Made by a program: the position numbers and the translations under genes. Positions 45,557 to 56,640 of a stretch of 64,000 nt of DNA are shown one piece after another. The stretch is from Microvirga sp. TS319. GTDB taxonomy: Bacteria; Pseudomonadota; Alphaproteobacteria; Rhizobiales; Beijerinckiaceae. The notes beneath the pieces are model-generated. The model was given only the letters and a program-made list of their open reading frames with translations, had not been told where the DNA came from and ran no database searches. The stretch spans positions 3,139,001 to 3,203,000 of the forward strand of contig NZ_JBGGGT010000002.1 of assembly GCF_041276405.1 (NCBI RefSeq), given 5' to 3'. Every line of letters begins with the position of its first letter. Positions within the stretch are counted from its first letter, which is position 1.

Positions 45557-47095
45557 CTACCGCCTCAGCAGCCCGCCCAGCGTGCCCCGCACGATGGCGC
45601 GGCCGATGGAGCCACCCTGGCGGCCGCCGATCGATTTGCCGATCTCCGCCGCGATGGTGCCCATCGTCTGGTTGACGACGGTGCGCGTCACCTCGCGCGT
45701 GACCCGCTGGCCGACCGTGAGGCTTCCCTTGCGCTGCCCCGAGGTTCCGAAGAGGCCTCCGAGCATGTCGAAGATACCGCCTCCGCCCTCGGCCGCCTTG
45801 GCGTCGGCGGCCGCCTTCTCGGCGCGCTTGGCGAGCATCTCGTAGGCCGATTCCGGGTCGATGGGCTGGTCGTATTTCCCCTTCAGCGGGCTGGCCGCGA
45901 TGATCTGCTGGCGCTCGGCCTGATCGATCGGCCCGACCTGGGCCATGGGAGGCGCGATCAAGGTGCGCTCCACCATGGAGGGCGCGCCCTTGCCTTCGAG
46001 CATGCTGACCAGGGCCTCGCCGACGCCGAGCTCCATGATCGCCTTTTCGGTGTCGAAGGCGGGATTCTGCCGGAAGGTCTGGGCCGCGACGCGTACCGCC
46101 TTTTGCTCCCTGGGCGTATAGGCCCGCAGGGCGTGCTGCACCCGGTTGCCGAGCTGCGCGAGCACTGTCTCCGGCACATCGACCGGATTCTGCGTGATGA
46201 AATAGACGCCCACGCCCTTGGACCGGATGAGGCGCACGACGCGCTCCACGGTCTCGAGCAGCGCCTTCGGCGCATCGCTGAACAGAAGATGCGCCTCGTC
46301 GAAGAAGAACACGAGCTTGGGCTGATCGAGATCGCCCATCTCCGGCAGCTCCTCGAAGAGTTCCGACATGAGCCACAGCAGGAACGTCGCATAGAGGCGC
46401 GGATTGCTCATGAGCTTGTCGGCCGCCAGAATGTTCACGATGCCACGCCCGTCGCGGTCCGTGCGCATGAGGTCCTTGATGTCGAGCGCCGGCTCGCCGA
46501 GGAACTCGTCCCCGCGCTGGTTCTCGAGCACCAGCAGCTGACGCAGGATCGTGCCGATGGTGGCCTTCGACACGTTGCCGTAGGTCGTGGTGAGCTCGCT
46601 CGCATTGTCGGAGATGAGCTGCAGCAGCGCGCGCAGGTCCTTCAGGTCGAGCAGCAGCAGGCCCTGCTCGTCCGCGACCCGGAAGGCGATGTTGAGCACC
46701 CCTTCCTGGGTATCGTTGAGATCGAGCAGGCGCGAGAGAAGCAGCGGGCCCATCTCGGAGATCGTAGCCCTGACGCGGTGACCCTGCTCGCCGAAGATGT
46801 CCCAGAACACGACCGGGAACTTGTCCGGCTTGTATTCGATCCCGATATCCTGCGCCCGCTTGACGAGAGGCGCCTTGCCGTTGCCGCGAGCCGCCATGCC
46901 GGAGAGATCGCCCTTGATGTCGGCCGCGAAGACGGGGACACCGGCGCTGGAGAATCCTTCCGCCAGTACCTGCAGCGAAACGGTCTTGCCGGTGCCCGTG
47001 GCGCCCGTGATCAGTCCGTGGCGGTTGGCGAGCGCCAAATCCAGGTATTCCGGCTTGGTGCTTTTGCCGATGAAGATCTTGCCGTCCGCGAGCAT
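45557..47095 (-). CDS. HerA-like ATPase (DUF853)
   Basis: A 512-residue P-loop ATPase. Walker A is in [20 protein letters not shown], Walker B in [18 protein letters not shown], and the arginine-rich sensor region follows near [23 protein letters not shown]853 proteins belong to the FtsK/HerA clan and are annotated as helicase HerA-like proteins. Without a NurA partner nearby, a DNA-end processing role is only suggested. A Gly-rich tail ends with repeated glycine helices. The start at 47095 has GGGAGAGACAGC upstream; the frame is open 28 codons further. Confidence 0.85.
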   Translation of the reverse strand: MLADGKIFIGKSTKPEYLDLALANRHGLITGATGTGKTVSLQVLAEGFSSAGVPVFAADIKGDLSGMAARGNGKAPLVKRAQDIGIEYKPDKFPVVFWDIFGEQGHRVRATISEMGPLLLSRLLDLNDTQEGVLNIAFRVADEQGLLLLDLKDLRALLQLISDNASELTTTYGNVSKATIGTILRQLLVLENQRGDEFLGEPALDIKDLMRTDRDGRGIVNILAADKLMSNPRLYATFLLWLMSELFEELPEMGDLDQPKLVFFFDEAHLLFSDAPKALLETVERVVRLIRSKGVGVYFITQNPVDVPETVLAQLGNRVQHALRAYTPREQKAVRVAAQTFRQNPAFDTEKAIMELGVGEALVSMLEGKGAPSMVERTLIAPPMAQVGPIDQAERQQIIAASPLKGKYDQPIDPESAYEMLAKRAEKAAADAKAAEGGGGIFDMLGGLFGTSGQRKGSLTVGQRVTREVTRTVVNQTMGTIAAEIGKSIGGRQGGSIGRAIVRGTLGGLLRR

Positions 47096-47186
47096 GCTGT
47101 CTCTCCCGATTCCATCCAAGGATCTTAGAAGTCCTGTCGCTAGTTTCCACTCCGGGACTTTTCGATTGGGGTTTCCCACATAGATA

Positions 47187-47200
47187 GTTTAGAACTAAAC
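47187..47200. promoter_or_regulatory. Inverted repeat, possible operator
   Basis: GTTTAG-AA-CTAAAC is a perfect 6-2-6 palindrome in an AT-rich patch 30 bp before the start of the 126-residue protein and between divergent genes. Confidence 0.35.
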
Positions 47201-47230
47201 CATTACGTCGGAGCAGCACAGGAGAATCGC

Positions 47231-47611
47231 ATGGACGAGCTCATCGAACGCATCACGCAGAAAACAGGCCTCGATCAAGCCACGACTCGCAAAGCCATCG
47301 GCCTCATCCTCGGCTATCTGCAGAAGGAAGGGCCCCAGAATGAGGTCAACCAGCTGATCGCCGCTCTCCCGGGCGCGCAGGACGCCATCGACGAGGCCAA
47401 TTCCGGCGGCGGGGGCGGCATGATGGGCATGATCGGCTCCCTGGGCGGCGGCGTCATGGCGCTCGGCGGCCAACTCATGGGCATCGGCGTCTCCATGGGC
47501 CAGATGCAGCCGCTTGGAAAGGAACTCTTCGCCTATGGCCGGGAGAAGGCCGGTGAGGACACGATGGGCACGATCATGGGCTCCATCCCGGGCCTGTCGC
47601 AATTCGTTTGA
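47231..47611 (+). CDS. Conserved small Gly/Met-rich protein (DUF2267-like)
   Basis: A 126-residue protein. The N-terminus, MDELIERITQKTGLDQATTR, then KAIGLILGYLQKEGP, resembles the helical fold of DUF2267/DUF2780-type proteins. The middle is glycine- and methionine-rich (GGGGGMMGMIGSLGGGVMAL), and the C-terminus returns to helices. Function unknown. A good ribosome site (AGGAG) precedes the ATG. It is divergent from the HerA-like gene. Confidence 0.7.
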   Translation: MDELIERITQKTGLDQATTRKAIGLILGYLQKEGPQNEVNQLIAALPGAQDAIDEANSGGGGGMMGMIGSLGGGVMALGGQLMGIGVSMGQMQPLGKELFAYGREKAGEDTMGTIMGSIPGLSQFV

Positions 47612-47636
47612 GGTCAGCCGAAGCGCTTATGTCCTA

Positions 47637-47750
47637 GCGCATCGTGCGAAAAAGTGGATTCGGTTTTTCGCTTAAACGATGCGCTTTTTCCAAGAAGGGA
47701 GCATCGGATTCGATCCCAAAAGTGGAGTCCACTTTTCACGTCCGATGCTC
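47637..47750. repeat. RIME-like element, modules A+B
   Basis: CTAGCGCATCGTGCG opens module A. Module B runs from GAGCATCGGATTCG to TCCGATGCTC at 47750. Confidence 0.85.
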
Positions 47751-47762
47751 TTGCCCTTTTTC

Positions 47763-47850
47763 GTTATGGCCGCGCTTGTCGCGGCCATCCACGTCCTGGA
47801 GCCGCAGTGCCAAAAGACGTGGATCCCCGGGACGAACCCAGGGATAACGA
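47763..47850. repeat. Composite REP-like element
   Basis: The head hairpin GGCCGCG-cttgt-CGCGGCC and the tail hairpin GACGTGGATCCCCGGG...CCCAGGGATAACG have the same layout as the element at 43797-43911. Confidence 0.65.
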
Positions 47851-47990
47851 GGGTGCAATCCGGACGGAACGTTGCGGACATGCGCGTGACCGCTCTTTTC
47901 TTCCACGCCCTTTAGGGCATTCCCACATCCCGTCCGAGCCACTATCTTCCGGCGCAACCCACGCTGTGCCCTATCCGGACGGGGATCCCC

Positions 47991-49850
47991 ATGGACGATG
48001 TGTCTTTTGCCGCTGATTTTCCTGCCGCCACCCGCGAGCAGTGGCTTGCGCGGGTCGAGGCCGTGCTGAAGGGGGCCGATTTCGCCCAGACGCTGGTCGC
48101 GCGCAGCCAGGATGGGCTTGCGATCGAGCCGCTCTATCCCAAGGCCGAGGGCGCGGCCGGGATCGCGCGCGCCGAGGCCGGGCGCTGGCGGGTGGCGCAG
48201 CGGATGGACCATCCCGAGCCCGCCACGGCCCGCGATCTCGCCCTCGCCGATCTCGACGGCGGCGCGGACGCGCTGACCCTGGTCACCCGCCACGCCCCGG
48301 CCGCGCGCGGCTTCGGCGTCGCGGCCGCCACGCCCGCAGCCCTCGACCAGGCGCTCGCCGAGATCCGGCTCGACCTGATCCATCTGCGCCTCGATGCCGG
48401 CGGCCACGGCCGGGTCATGGCCGAGCGCCTCGTCGCGCTGGCCGAACAGCGCGGGCACAGGCTCGCCGAGCTCTCGCTCGATCTCGGCCTCGATCCGCTC
48501 GGTGCGATGGCCGCGCTGGGACACCTCTCCGCGCCCTGGGACGCGGTGGCGGCCCGCATGGGCGCGGTGCTCGCGGATCTGAGCGCAAAAGGCTTTGCCG
48601 GCCGGGCCTTCCTGGCCGACGGGCGCGCCTACCACGAGGCGGGCGCGAGCGAGGCGCAGGAGCTGGCGGCGGTGCTGGCGACCGCGCTGACCTATCTGCG
48701 CGCGCTTGAGGCGCAGGGCCATTCCCTCGATGCCGCGCGCCAGAGCCTGGCCTTCCTGCTGGTGGCGGATGCCGACGAGTTCCTGACGGTCGCGAAGTTC
48801 CGGGCGCTGCGCCGGCTCTGGGCCCGGATCGAGCAGGCCTGCGGCCTGGCGCCGCGCCCGCTGCGCCTGCACGCGGAGACCGCCTGGCGCATGACCACGC
48901 GGCGCGATCCGTGGGTGAACCTGCTGCGCGCCACGCTCGCCACCTTCGCGGCCGGGATCGGCGGCGCGGATGCGATCACGGTGCTGCCGTTCACGGCGGC
49001 GCTGGGCCTGCCCGATGCGTTGGCGCGCCGGCTGGCGCGCAACACCCAGCTGATCCTGCTCGAGGAAGCCCAGCTCTGGCGCGTGGCCGATCCGGCCGCC
49101 GGCGCCGGCGGCTTCGAGGCGCTCACCGAGGGCTTGTGCGAGCGCGCCTGGGGCCTGTTGCAGGCGCTCGAGCGCGAGGGCGGCCTGGTCGCGAGCCTGC
49201 AGCAGGGCGCGCTGCAGGGCCGGATCGCGGCGGTGCGCGCCCGGCGCGAGCGGGCGGTTGCGACCGGCCAGGAGCCGATCACCGGCACGAGCGCGTTCCC
49301 GAACCTGCACGAGGCGCCGGTGGCGGTGCTGCGGCCGGCCGTTCCTGCGCCGCCGCCGCAGCCCGGCCCGGCCGCCGTGACGGTGACGCCGCTGCCGTCG
49401 CGGCGCACGGCTGAAGGCTTCGAGCGCCTGCGCGACTGGGCGGACGCGCATCTGGCCCGGACGGGCGCGCGCCCGAGGGTGTTTCTGGCCAATCTCGGGC
49501 CGGTCTCCGCGTTCACGGCCCGGGCGAGCTTTGCCAAGAACGTCTTCGAGGCCGGCGGCATCGAAGCCCTGATGAATGATGGATTTTCCGATCCAGCCGA
49601 GCTTCGCCAAGCCTATATCGACAGTAAAGCAAAGCTTTCATGTATCTGTTCGTCCGATGACATTTATGTGGCGCATGCAGAAGAGGCAGCGAAGACCTTG
49701 CGGGACGCAGGATCTTCGGTTATCTACATGGCCGGTCGCGCGGGCGAACGCGAAGAACAGCTGACTCGCGCCGGCATCACCACTTTTATCTATACCGGGT
49801 GCGACACCCTTAAGCTTCTGAGCGAGGCCCTCGAGAAGGCCTGCGCCTGA
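47991..49850 (+). CDS. mutA: Methylmalonyl-CoA mutase small subunit
   Basis: A 619-residue protein of the mutase small (beta) subunit family. The TIM-barrel part includes AWRMTTRRDPWVNLLRATLA, TVLPFTAALGLPDALARRLA and RNTQLILLEEAQLWRVADPA. The C-terminal B12-domain relative starts near PRVFLANLGPVSAFTARASF. In this family the small subunit lacks the cobalamin-binding DxHxxG and is structural. Codons up to about 49570 are extremely GC-rich; from there to the stop (from MNDGFSDPAEL) composition drops sharply, suggesting a recombinant gene. It works with MutB at 51126 and MeaB at 58774. Confidence 0.9.
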   Translation: MDDVSFAADFPAATREQWLARVEAVLKGADFAQTLVARSQDGLAIEPLYPKAEGAAGIARAEAGRWRVAQRMDHPEPATARDLALADLDGGADALTLVTRHAPAARGFGVAAATPAALDQALAEIRLDLIHLRLDAGGHGRVMAERLVALAEQRGHRLAELSLDLGLDPLGAMAALGHLSAPWDAVAARMGAVLADLSAKGFAGRAFLADGRAYHEAGASEAQELAAVLATALTYLRALEAQGHSLDAARQSLAFLLVADADEFLTVAKFRALRRLWARIEQACGLAPRPLRLHAETAWRMTTRRDPWVNLLRATLATFAAGIGGADAITVLPFTAALGLPDALARRLARNTQLILLEEAQLWRVADPAAGAGGFEALTEGLCERAWGLLQALEREGGLVASLQQGALQGRIAAVRARRERAVATGQEPITGTSAFPNLHEAPVAVLRPAVPAPPPQPGPAAVTVTPLPSRRTAEGFERLRDWADAHLARTGARPRVFLANLGPVSAFTARASFAKNVFEAGGIEALMNDGFSDPAELRQAYIDSKAKLSCICSSDDIYVAHAEEAAKTLRDAGSSVIYMAGRAGEREEQLTRAGITTFIYTGCDTLKLLSEALEKACA

Positions 49851-49895
49851 GCTTATGGCGTCTTCCCGGCTGCGACACCGGGAGGACCACGGTTC

Positions 49896-50282
49896 ATGAA
49901 CTTCATCAAGACGATGGCGCTGGGCTTAAGCCTCGGTCTCATCATCGGCGGCGCCGTCGCGGCTCCCAAGACCATGCATGACGGAACTTGGCAGGTGCAG
50001 CTGGTGACGGATTCAGGGATCTGCGGCACCAACACCTATGCCATTACCGTCGAGCGGGGGAATGTCCGCTACCAGGGCGCTCCAGGAGCCGCTCCGGCCG
50101 TGATCAACGGGCAGATCGGCTCCAACGGCGCGATCAATCTCGACATCCGCAGCAGCGCCGCCCAGGGCCAGGCCTCGGGAAGCCTGTCGAGCCAGTCCGG
50201 CTCCGGCGTCTGGAAGGTCGACAGCTATGGCTGCTCGGGCCGCTGGAGCGCGCAAAAGCGTTCCAGCTTCGCGCAGAGCTGA
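49896..50282 (+). CDS. Small secreted protein, paralogue 1
   Basis: A 128-residue protein with signal peptide MNFIKTMALGLSLGLIIGGA. The mature part has HDGTWQVQLVTDSGICGTNT, YAITVERGNVRYQG, GQIGSNGAINLDIRSSAAQG and a final CSGRWSAQKRSS. It is a small beta-rich fold with two Cys residues, probably a disulfide. A paralogue follows at 50409 with the same DGTW...C...Y...V..G..RY pattern. Function unknown; the two look like a periplasmic pair. Confidence 0.75.
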   Translation: MNFIKTMALGLSLGLIIGGAVAAPKTMHDGTWQVQLVTDSGICGTNTYAITVERGNVRYQGAPGAAPAVINGQIGSNGAINLDIRSSAAQGQASGSLSSQSGSGVWKVDSYGCSGRWSAQKRSSFAQS

Positions 50283-50300
50283 GCCGAATTTGCAGCCTGA

Positions 50301-50333
50301 GGCCGCCGTATCCGTCCGATGCGGCGGCTTTTT
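50301..50333 (+). terminator. Intrinsic terminator between the two paralogues
   Basis: GCCGCCG (50302-50308) pairs with CGGCGGC (50322-50328), followed by TTTTT, 20 bp after the first paralogue's stop. Confidence 0.7.
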
Positions 50334-50408
50334 CATGCCGTCTCGCCCCAGGAACCCCTCCCTCAACCTCACGTTATCCAGGCCTGTCTTGGCAGCATGG
50401 AGTTCTCG

Positions 50409-50777
50409 ATGCGGACGATGGTTTGGCTCGGCGTGACGGTCTTGGCGGTTTCCTCTCTCGCGCCCGAGGCCCACGCGCAGACGAAGAAATTCGACGGCAC
50501 CTGGAGCGTGGAGGTCGTGACCGAACAGGGGGCTTGCGACCGCGCCTATCGCTATCCGGTGATCGTGCAGAACGGCCGCGCGCGCTACGGCGGACAGGAA
50601 CGCTTCGACGTGAACGGCCAGGTCCGCCCGAACGGCTCCGTCTCCGCCAGCATCGCGCACGGCCAGGACCGCGCCCATGTCACAGGGCAGCTCTCGGACG
50701 GCTGGGGCCGGGGCACCTGGACGACGTCCGGCGGGCGGGTCTGCTCCGGCACCTGGAACGCAGAGAGGCGCGGCTGA
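50409..50777 (+). CDS. Small secreted protein, paralogue 2
   Basis: A 122-residue protein. The start MRTMVWLGVTVLAVSSLAPE gives a clean signal peptide cleaved near AHAQ; an ATG at 50397 is also in frame. The mature part (KKFDGTWSVEVVTEQGACDR, YRYPVIVQNGRARYGGQERF, GQVRPNGSVSASIAHGQD, CSGTWNAERRG) parallels the upstream protein closely in pattern but with low identity. Tandem duplication followed by divergence is likely. Confidence 0.75.
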   Translation: MRTMVWLGVTVLAVSSLAPEAHAQTKKFDGTWSVEVVTEQGACDRAYRYPVIVQNGRARYGGQERFDVNGQVRPNGSVSASIAHGQDRAHVTGQLSDGWGRGTWTTSGGRVCSGTWNAERRG

Positions 50778-50916
50778 ACGTCGGAGCCATTTTCGGCGAA
50801 GTGGATTCGGTTCGCCGTCCAAAAATGCGGCTACGCCAAACAAGAGCGCTGCTTCCACGACAAGGGGGCGCGGCACTCGACCTTGCGCCGATGGCCTCCC
50901 GGGAGCGGATGTCCTA

Positions 50917-51068
50917 GAGCATCGGACGCGGGAAGTGGAATCCACTTTTGGGGTTCCATCCGATGCTCCCTTCTTTAGATGCTCCCTTCTTTAGATGAGC
51001 GCATCGTTCGGCGCGGACCCAGCGGGCCGCGTCAGCGAAAACCGGATCCACTTTTCCGCACGATGCGC
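50917..51068. repeat. RIME-like element, module B plus reversed A with nested insert
   Basis: CTAGAGCATCGGACG opens module B. A 16-bp tandem duplicate (ATGCTCCCTTCTTTAG) precedes a reversed module A that ends GATGCGCTAG. The loop carries the insert GGCGCGGACCCAGCGGGCCG. Confidence 0.8.
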
Positions 51069-51125
51069 TAGAATACCGGAAGACCACGACTTCTCCCTTT
51101 CGATGAGGGCATTCGCTTCAGGGCC

Positions 51126-53300
<2,175 letters not shown>

Positions 53301-53338
53301 CCCGGTTCGCCTGGGAGGCGAACGAGGGCGCCGCGCCA

Positions 53339-53439
53339 GAGCATCGAACGCAGAAGTGGGCACCGGTTTTGCGTGAAAAGATGCTCAACAGCATAGACCT
53401 GCAGCATCGGACGTGAAATCGAACCCACATCCGATGCTG
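53339..53439. repeat. RIME-like element, two B-type palindromes
   Basis: GAGCATCGAACG...GATGCTC is followed by CAGCATCGGACG...CCGATGCTG. Another hairpin, GTTCGCCT-ggg-AGGCGAAC (53305-53323), lies between the mutB stop and the element. Confidence 0.7.
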
Positions 53440-53503
53440 TAACTGTACCCGCCGCCGTTCGCCATGTGCGCTCACGCACGACGAAACTTGCGCGATATGA
53501 TTA

Positions 53504-53519
53504 ACACGTTATCACGTGT
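53504..53519. promoter_or_regulatory. Inverted repeat, possible operator
   Basis: ACACGT-TATC-ACGTGT is a perfect 6-4-6 palindrome 18 bp upstream of the serralysin-like gene start, within an AT-richer patch. Confidence 0.4.
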
Positions 53520-53536
53520 CATCAAAAGAGCGCATC

Positions 53537-54904
53537 ATGAGCAGAATCAAGCAGATCACGAAGACCGGCAATGCCTTCATCGACGGTGTCCTGGCCGCCG
53601 GCGGCGTCTGGGACATGTCCTCGGGGCCGGTCAAGATCAAGATCGGGACGGCCAACGGCGCCAACGGCGACGGCGGCTGGTTCAAGGCGGTCGAGGTCAA
53701 AGGCCGCGAGGTCATGGACTGGGATGCGCTCGCGAGGAACGGAACCGATACGCAACCCTGGACGGCGGGCGACGAGCGGTCCCTGATGCAGGCTGCCCAC
53801 ACGCTCGAGGCGTTCTGCGGGGTGAAGTTCCAGTTCACGAATGTTTTCGAAGAGGCCGACGCGGTCTGGTGGAGGGTCTTGGGCGGCCAGTTCGTGGACC
53901 ACAACATCAGCGGCCAGTTCATCCATGAAACGCCGGTGGAGCCCATCGCAGGCGTTCAGCAGTCCTGGGGATACCTCGTGAACCTCCACGACGGTTTCCA
54001 GAATTACACGCCGGGCGGCGTGGGCTTCCAGACCATCCTTGGCCTCGCCGCGCAAGCCGTCGGCCTGAACTGGGCCCACCAGGAAGGGCTGCCGGGGGCG
54101 TTCGACAGATCGCCCTACACGTTGATGAGCGTCAACAACCTGCCCACCGATCACTCCTTCTTCGGCAACTACGGCTTCCTCAAGACCCCGAGCGCGATCG
54201 ACACGGCGGCCCTCCAGGAAATCTACGGCCGCAACATGCAGACCGCGACCGGCAACAATGTCTACTCGCTGCCGACTGTCAACGTCCAGGGTACAGGCTG
54301 GACGACGATCTGGGATGCGGGCGGGATCGATACGATCTCGGGGGCGAAATCGACGGTCCCGGTCAGCATCAACCTGAACGAAGCGTCCCTGAAGGCCGGA
54401 GACCCCAATGCCGCCGGCTATTTCTCGCGGCAGATCAACGTCTATGGCGGTTTCACCATCGCCAAGGGGGCCGTCATCGAGAACGCCATCGGCGGAAGCA
54501 GCAACGATCTCATCGTCGGCAACGGCGCCGCCAACGTGATCAACGGCGCTCGCGGCAACGACACCTTGAAGGGCCTCGGCGGGAACGACGTCTTCCTCTT
54601 CAAATCGACGCCGAACAGCAGGACCAACTGCGACAAGATCCTCGATTACAACGTGGCGAACGACACCATCCAGTTGTCGCGGACATACTTCAGCAAGATC
54701 GCGACCAAGAGCGGAACCTTGAATGGCGGCGAGTTCTTCAAGGGAAAGGCGGCGCACGACAGGAATGACCATATCGTCTACGACCCTGGCACAGGCGCTC
54801 TCTATTACGATCCCGACGGCACCGGATCGGTCTCCGCCATCAAGTTCGCGACGATCGGTAAGAACCTGAAGATGAGCGCGGCGGAGTTCGTGATCGTCGC
54901 CTGA
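53537..54904 (+). CDS. Serralysin-like (M10) RTX protein with degenerate active site
   Basis: A 455-residue protein with the serralysin layout. The N-terminal protease-like domain (FIDGVLAAGGVWDMSSGPVK) is followed by a Met-turn-like SPYTLMSVNN (Met near 197) and the M10 junction IDTAALQEIYGRNMQTATGN. Then come WDAGGIDTISG, ENAIGGSSNDLIVGNGAANV, GARGNDTLKGLGGNDVFLF and a C-terminal secretion module. The zinc motif HExxHxxGxxH is missing: the aligned segment LGLAAQAVGLNW (about 168-179) has Gly, Gln and Trp where the three His should be. It is therefore probably not a protease. The C-terminus resembles that of the repeat protein at 8646. The ATG at 53537 was chosen over a TTG upstream. Confidence 0.85.
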   Translation: MSRIKQITKTGNAFIDGVLAAGGVWDMSSGPVKIKIGTANGANGDGGWFKAVEVKGREVMDWDALARNGTDTQPWTAGDERSLMQAAHTLEAFCGVKFQFTNVFEEADAVWWRVLGGQFVDHNISGQFIHETPVEPIAGVQQSWGYLVNLHDGFQNYTPGGVGFQTILGLAAQAVGLNWAHQEGLPGAFDRSPYTLMSVNNLPTDHSFFGNYGFLKTPSAIDTAALQEIYGRNMQTATGNNVYSLPTVNVQGTGWTTIWDAGGIDTISGAKSTVPVSINLNEASLKAGDPNAAGYFSRQINVYGGFTIAKGAVIENAIGGSSNDLIVGNGAANVINGARGNDTLKGLGGNDVFLFKSTPNSRTNCDKILDYNVANDTIQLSRTYFSKIATKSGTLNGGEFFKGKAAHDRNDHIVYDPGTGALYYDPDGTGSVSAIKFATIGKNLKMSAAEFVIVA

Positions 54905-54933
54905 TCGGGAGACGGGCAGCGGAGGACGGCGCC

Positions 54934-56535
54934 TCAACCCGCCTTCGCTGCCGGCACCGATCTTTCCAGCGCCGCCAGCGCTTCCGAGAGGCGCCGCCTG
55001 GCGCGCTCGACCTCATTGTGCTTGAGGGCATCGAGATCGAGAAACAGGTCGAGGCCGGTCACATGCTCGATGATGACCTGCTGCCTTTGCGCGAGTTCGC
55101 CCAGGAGGCCCTCCACGGCATAAGGCACGACCTCGCGCTTGATGCCTTTCATGACGATGGGCTCGAGGGGCCTCGCCCGCACCATATCGCGCACGAGGGC
55201 GTAGGTCTCGTAGCTCAGGCAGATGCCTCCCGGCTCGGCGATGGCCTGGAGGCGCGCAGCGAGATTCGCCTCCGCGCCGATGATCGTATAGGCCATGCGG
55301 TCGTCGCTTCCGAAATTGCCGACATTGCAGAAGCCCGTGTTGATGCCCATGCGCACATACATGGGCAGGTCGATCCCGCGCTTGCGCCAGACGGCGTTCA
55401 GGTGATCCATGTGCTGCTGCATGTCGACGGCCATGCGCAGGCACGCCCTCGCGTCCTCCTCGACGCCTTTCGTGTCCGGATCGCCGAAGAAGATCAGGAT
55501 GGCGTCGCCGAAGAACTTGTCGATGGTCGCTCCATGCCGGAGAGCGATCTCGGACATTTCGGTGAAGTAGTCGTTCAGGAGCTCCGTCAGGTCCTCCGGC
55601 TGCAGCCGCTCCGAGATGGCGGTGAAATCCTTGATGTCGGAAAAGAAGATCGTGAGCTTCTTGCGTTCGGTCGCGATCGCCACGTCCTTCTGCCCGCTGA
55701 AGATGCTCTTGTAGACCTGGGGCGACAGGTATTTCGCGAGCTTCATCGAGATGCCGGCAAGGAAGTCATTCGCCTCGGCGAGCTCCTGGTTCATGCCGCG
55801 GATCAGCTTTTCCTGCCGGCGCTGCAGGAGGATGCAGGCGAGCCCCGCCATCGAGGCGAGCGAAAGATAGGCAAGGGAATATTTGAACGAGAAAATGTTC
55901 GAGAGAATCGGCTGGTTGACGGAGATCTCCTGAATGCCGCGCACGTCCCCGACCTTCCAATCCGTCTTGGGGCTGTCGGGGTGCGTGTTGTGGCAGCCGA
56001 CGCAGACCGGTCCCATGACCACGGGAGCGGCGGTTCTCACGTTCTCGTCGAACAGCGAGCCCGACACCTCGACGATCGGCTGGTCGGGATCGGCCCTCAA
56101 ACGGGCAAGGGCATTGCGCTCGAAATCGTCCAGCGGATGCGCCTCCCGGCCCTTGAATGGCATGTCGGACACGAAGTGGTACTTCACCGATCCGTCATGG
56201 GCGCTGATGCGCTTGCCGAGTTCGATGGAGAGCGTGGCCGGAATGGGGATCGCGCCGGGCACCTCGTTGTAATTGTGAGTGACCGTCACCGGACCGGGCG
56301 CCTGAAGCACCCGCGCCACCACATCGCTGCCGTAGAAGCTGCGCATGTCGTCGATGACGCGGCTCGTTTCCCGCGCCTGCATCCGCAGGAGATTTTCCGA
56401 CAGGATCCGCAGGTCGAGCCAGACGGCGATGGGCAATCCCAGCACGCCTAGGATCACTGTCACAACCAGCAGCATCCCCATGGCGCGCTGCTGATAGGAA
56501 GCCCGTTCACCCAGTCCAGGCATCGGCGGCCTCAC
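54934..56535 (-). CDS. Class III adenylate/guanylate cyclase with haem-c-type periplasmic sensor
   Basis: A 533-residue membrane protein. Helix 1 (about 19-41) and helix 2 (about 218-237) flank a periplasmic DUF3365/Tll0287-like domain with CVGCHNTHPDSPKTDWKVGD, whose CxxCH (178-182) can bind haem c covalently. A short linker leads to a class III cyclase: TIFFSDIKDFTAISERL and TIDKFFGDAILIFFGDP hold metal and purine-contact residues, and AYTIIGAEANLAARLQA the Asn and Arg. The usual GD before the NLAAR motif is GAE here. ATP is the likelier substrate. A redox or gas signal read by haem is inferred. Confidence 0.87.
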   Translation of the reverse strand: MRPPMPGLGERASYQQRAMGMLLVVTVILGVLGLPIAVWLDLRILSENLLRMQARETSRVIDDMRSFYGSDVVARVLQAPGPVTVTHNYNEVPGAIPIPATLSIELGKRISAHDGSVKYHFVSDMPFKGREAHPLDDFERNALARLRADPDQPIVEVSGSLFDENVRTAAPVVMGPVCVGCHNTHPDSPKTDWKVGDVRGIQEISVNQPILSNIFSFKYSLAYLSLASMAGLACILLQRRQEKLIRGMNQELAEANDFLAGISMKLAKYLSPQVYKSIFSGQKDVAIATERKKLTIFFSDIKDFTAISERLQPEDLTELLNDYFTEMSEIALRHGATIDKFFGDAILIFFGDPDTKGVEEDARACLRMAVDMQQHMDHLNAVWRKRGIDLPMYVRMGINTGFCNVGNFGSDDRMAYTIIGAEANLAARLQAIAEPGGICLSYETYALVRDMVRARPLEPIVMKGIKREVVPYAVEGLLGELAQRQQVIIEHVTGLDLFLDLDALKHNEVERARRRLSEALAALERSVPAAKAG

Positions 56536-56640
56536 TGTCGAACTTCTGGTCAGGGAAGCCGATCATTCGCCTTTGCCGCCGGGCTTGCAACTCTTAATTT
56601 CAATACGCGGCTGCCCTGGTCGAGCTGAACAGAATCCGCT

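Noticed and set aside
44172..47219. 1015-codon minus-strand frame covering the M20 and HerA-like genes
   Set aside because: It is an out-of-frame reading of two GC-rich real genes on the same strand, which both show intact catalytic motifs in their own frames.
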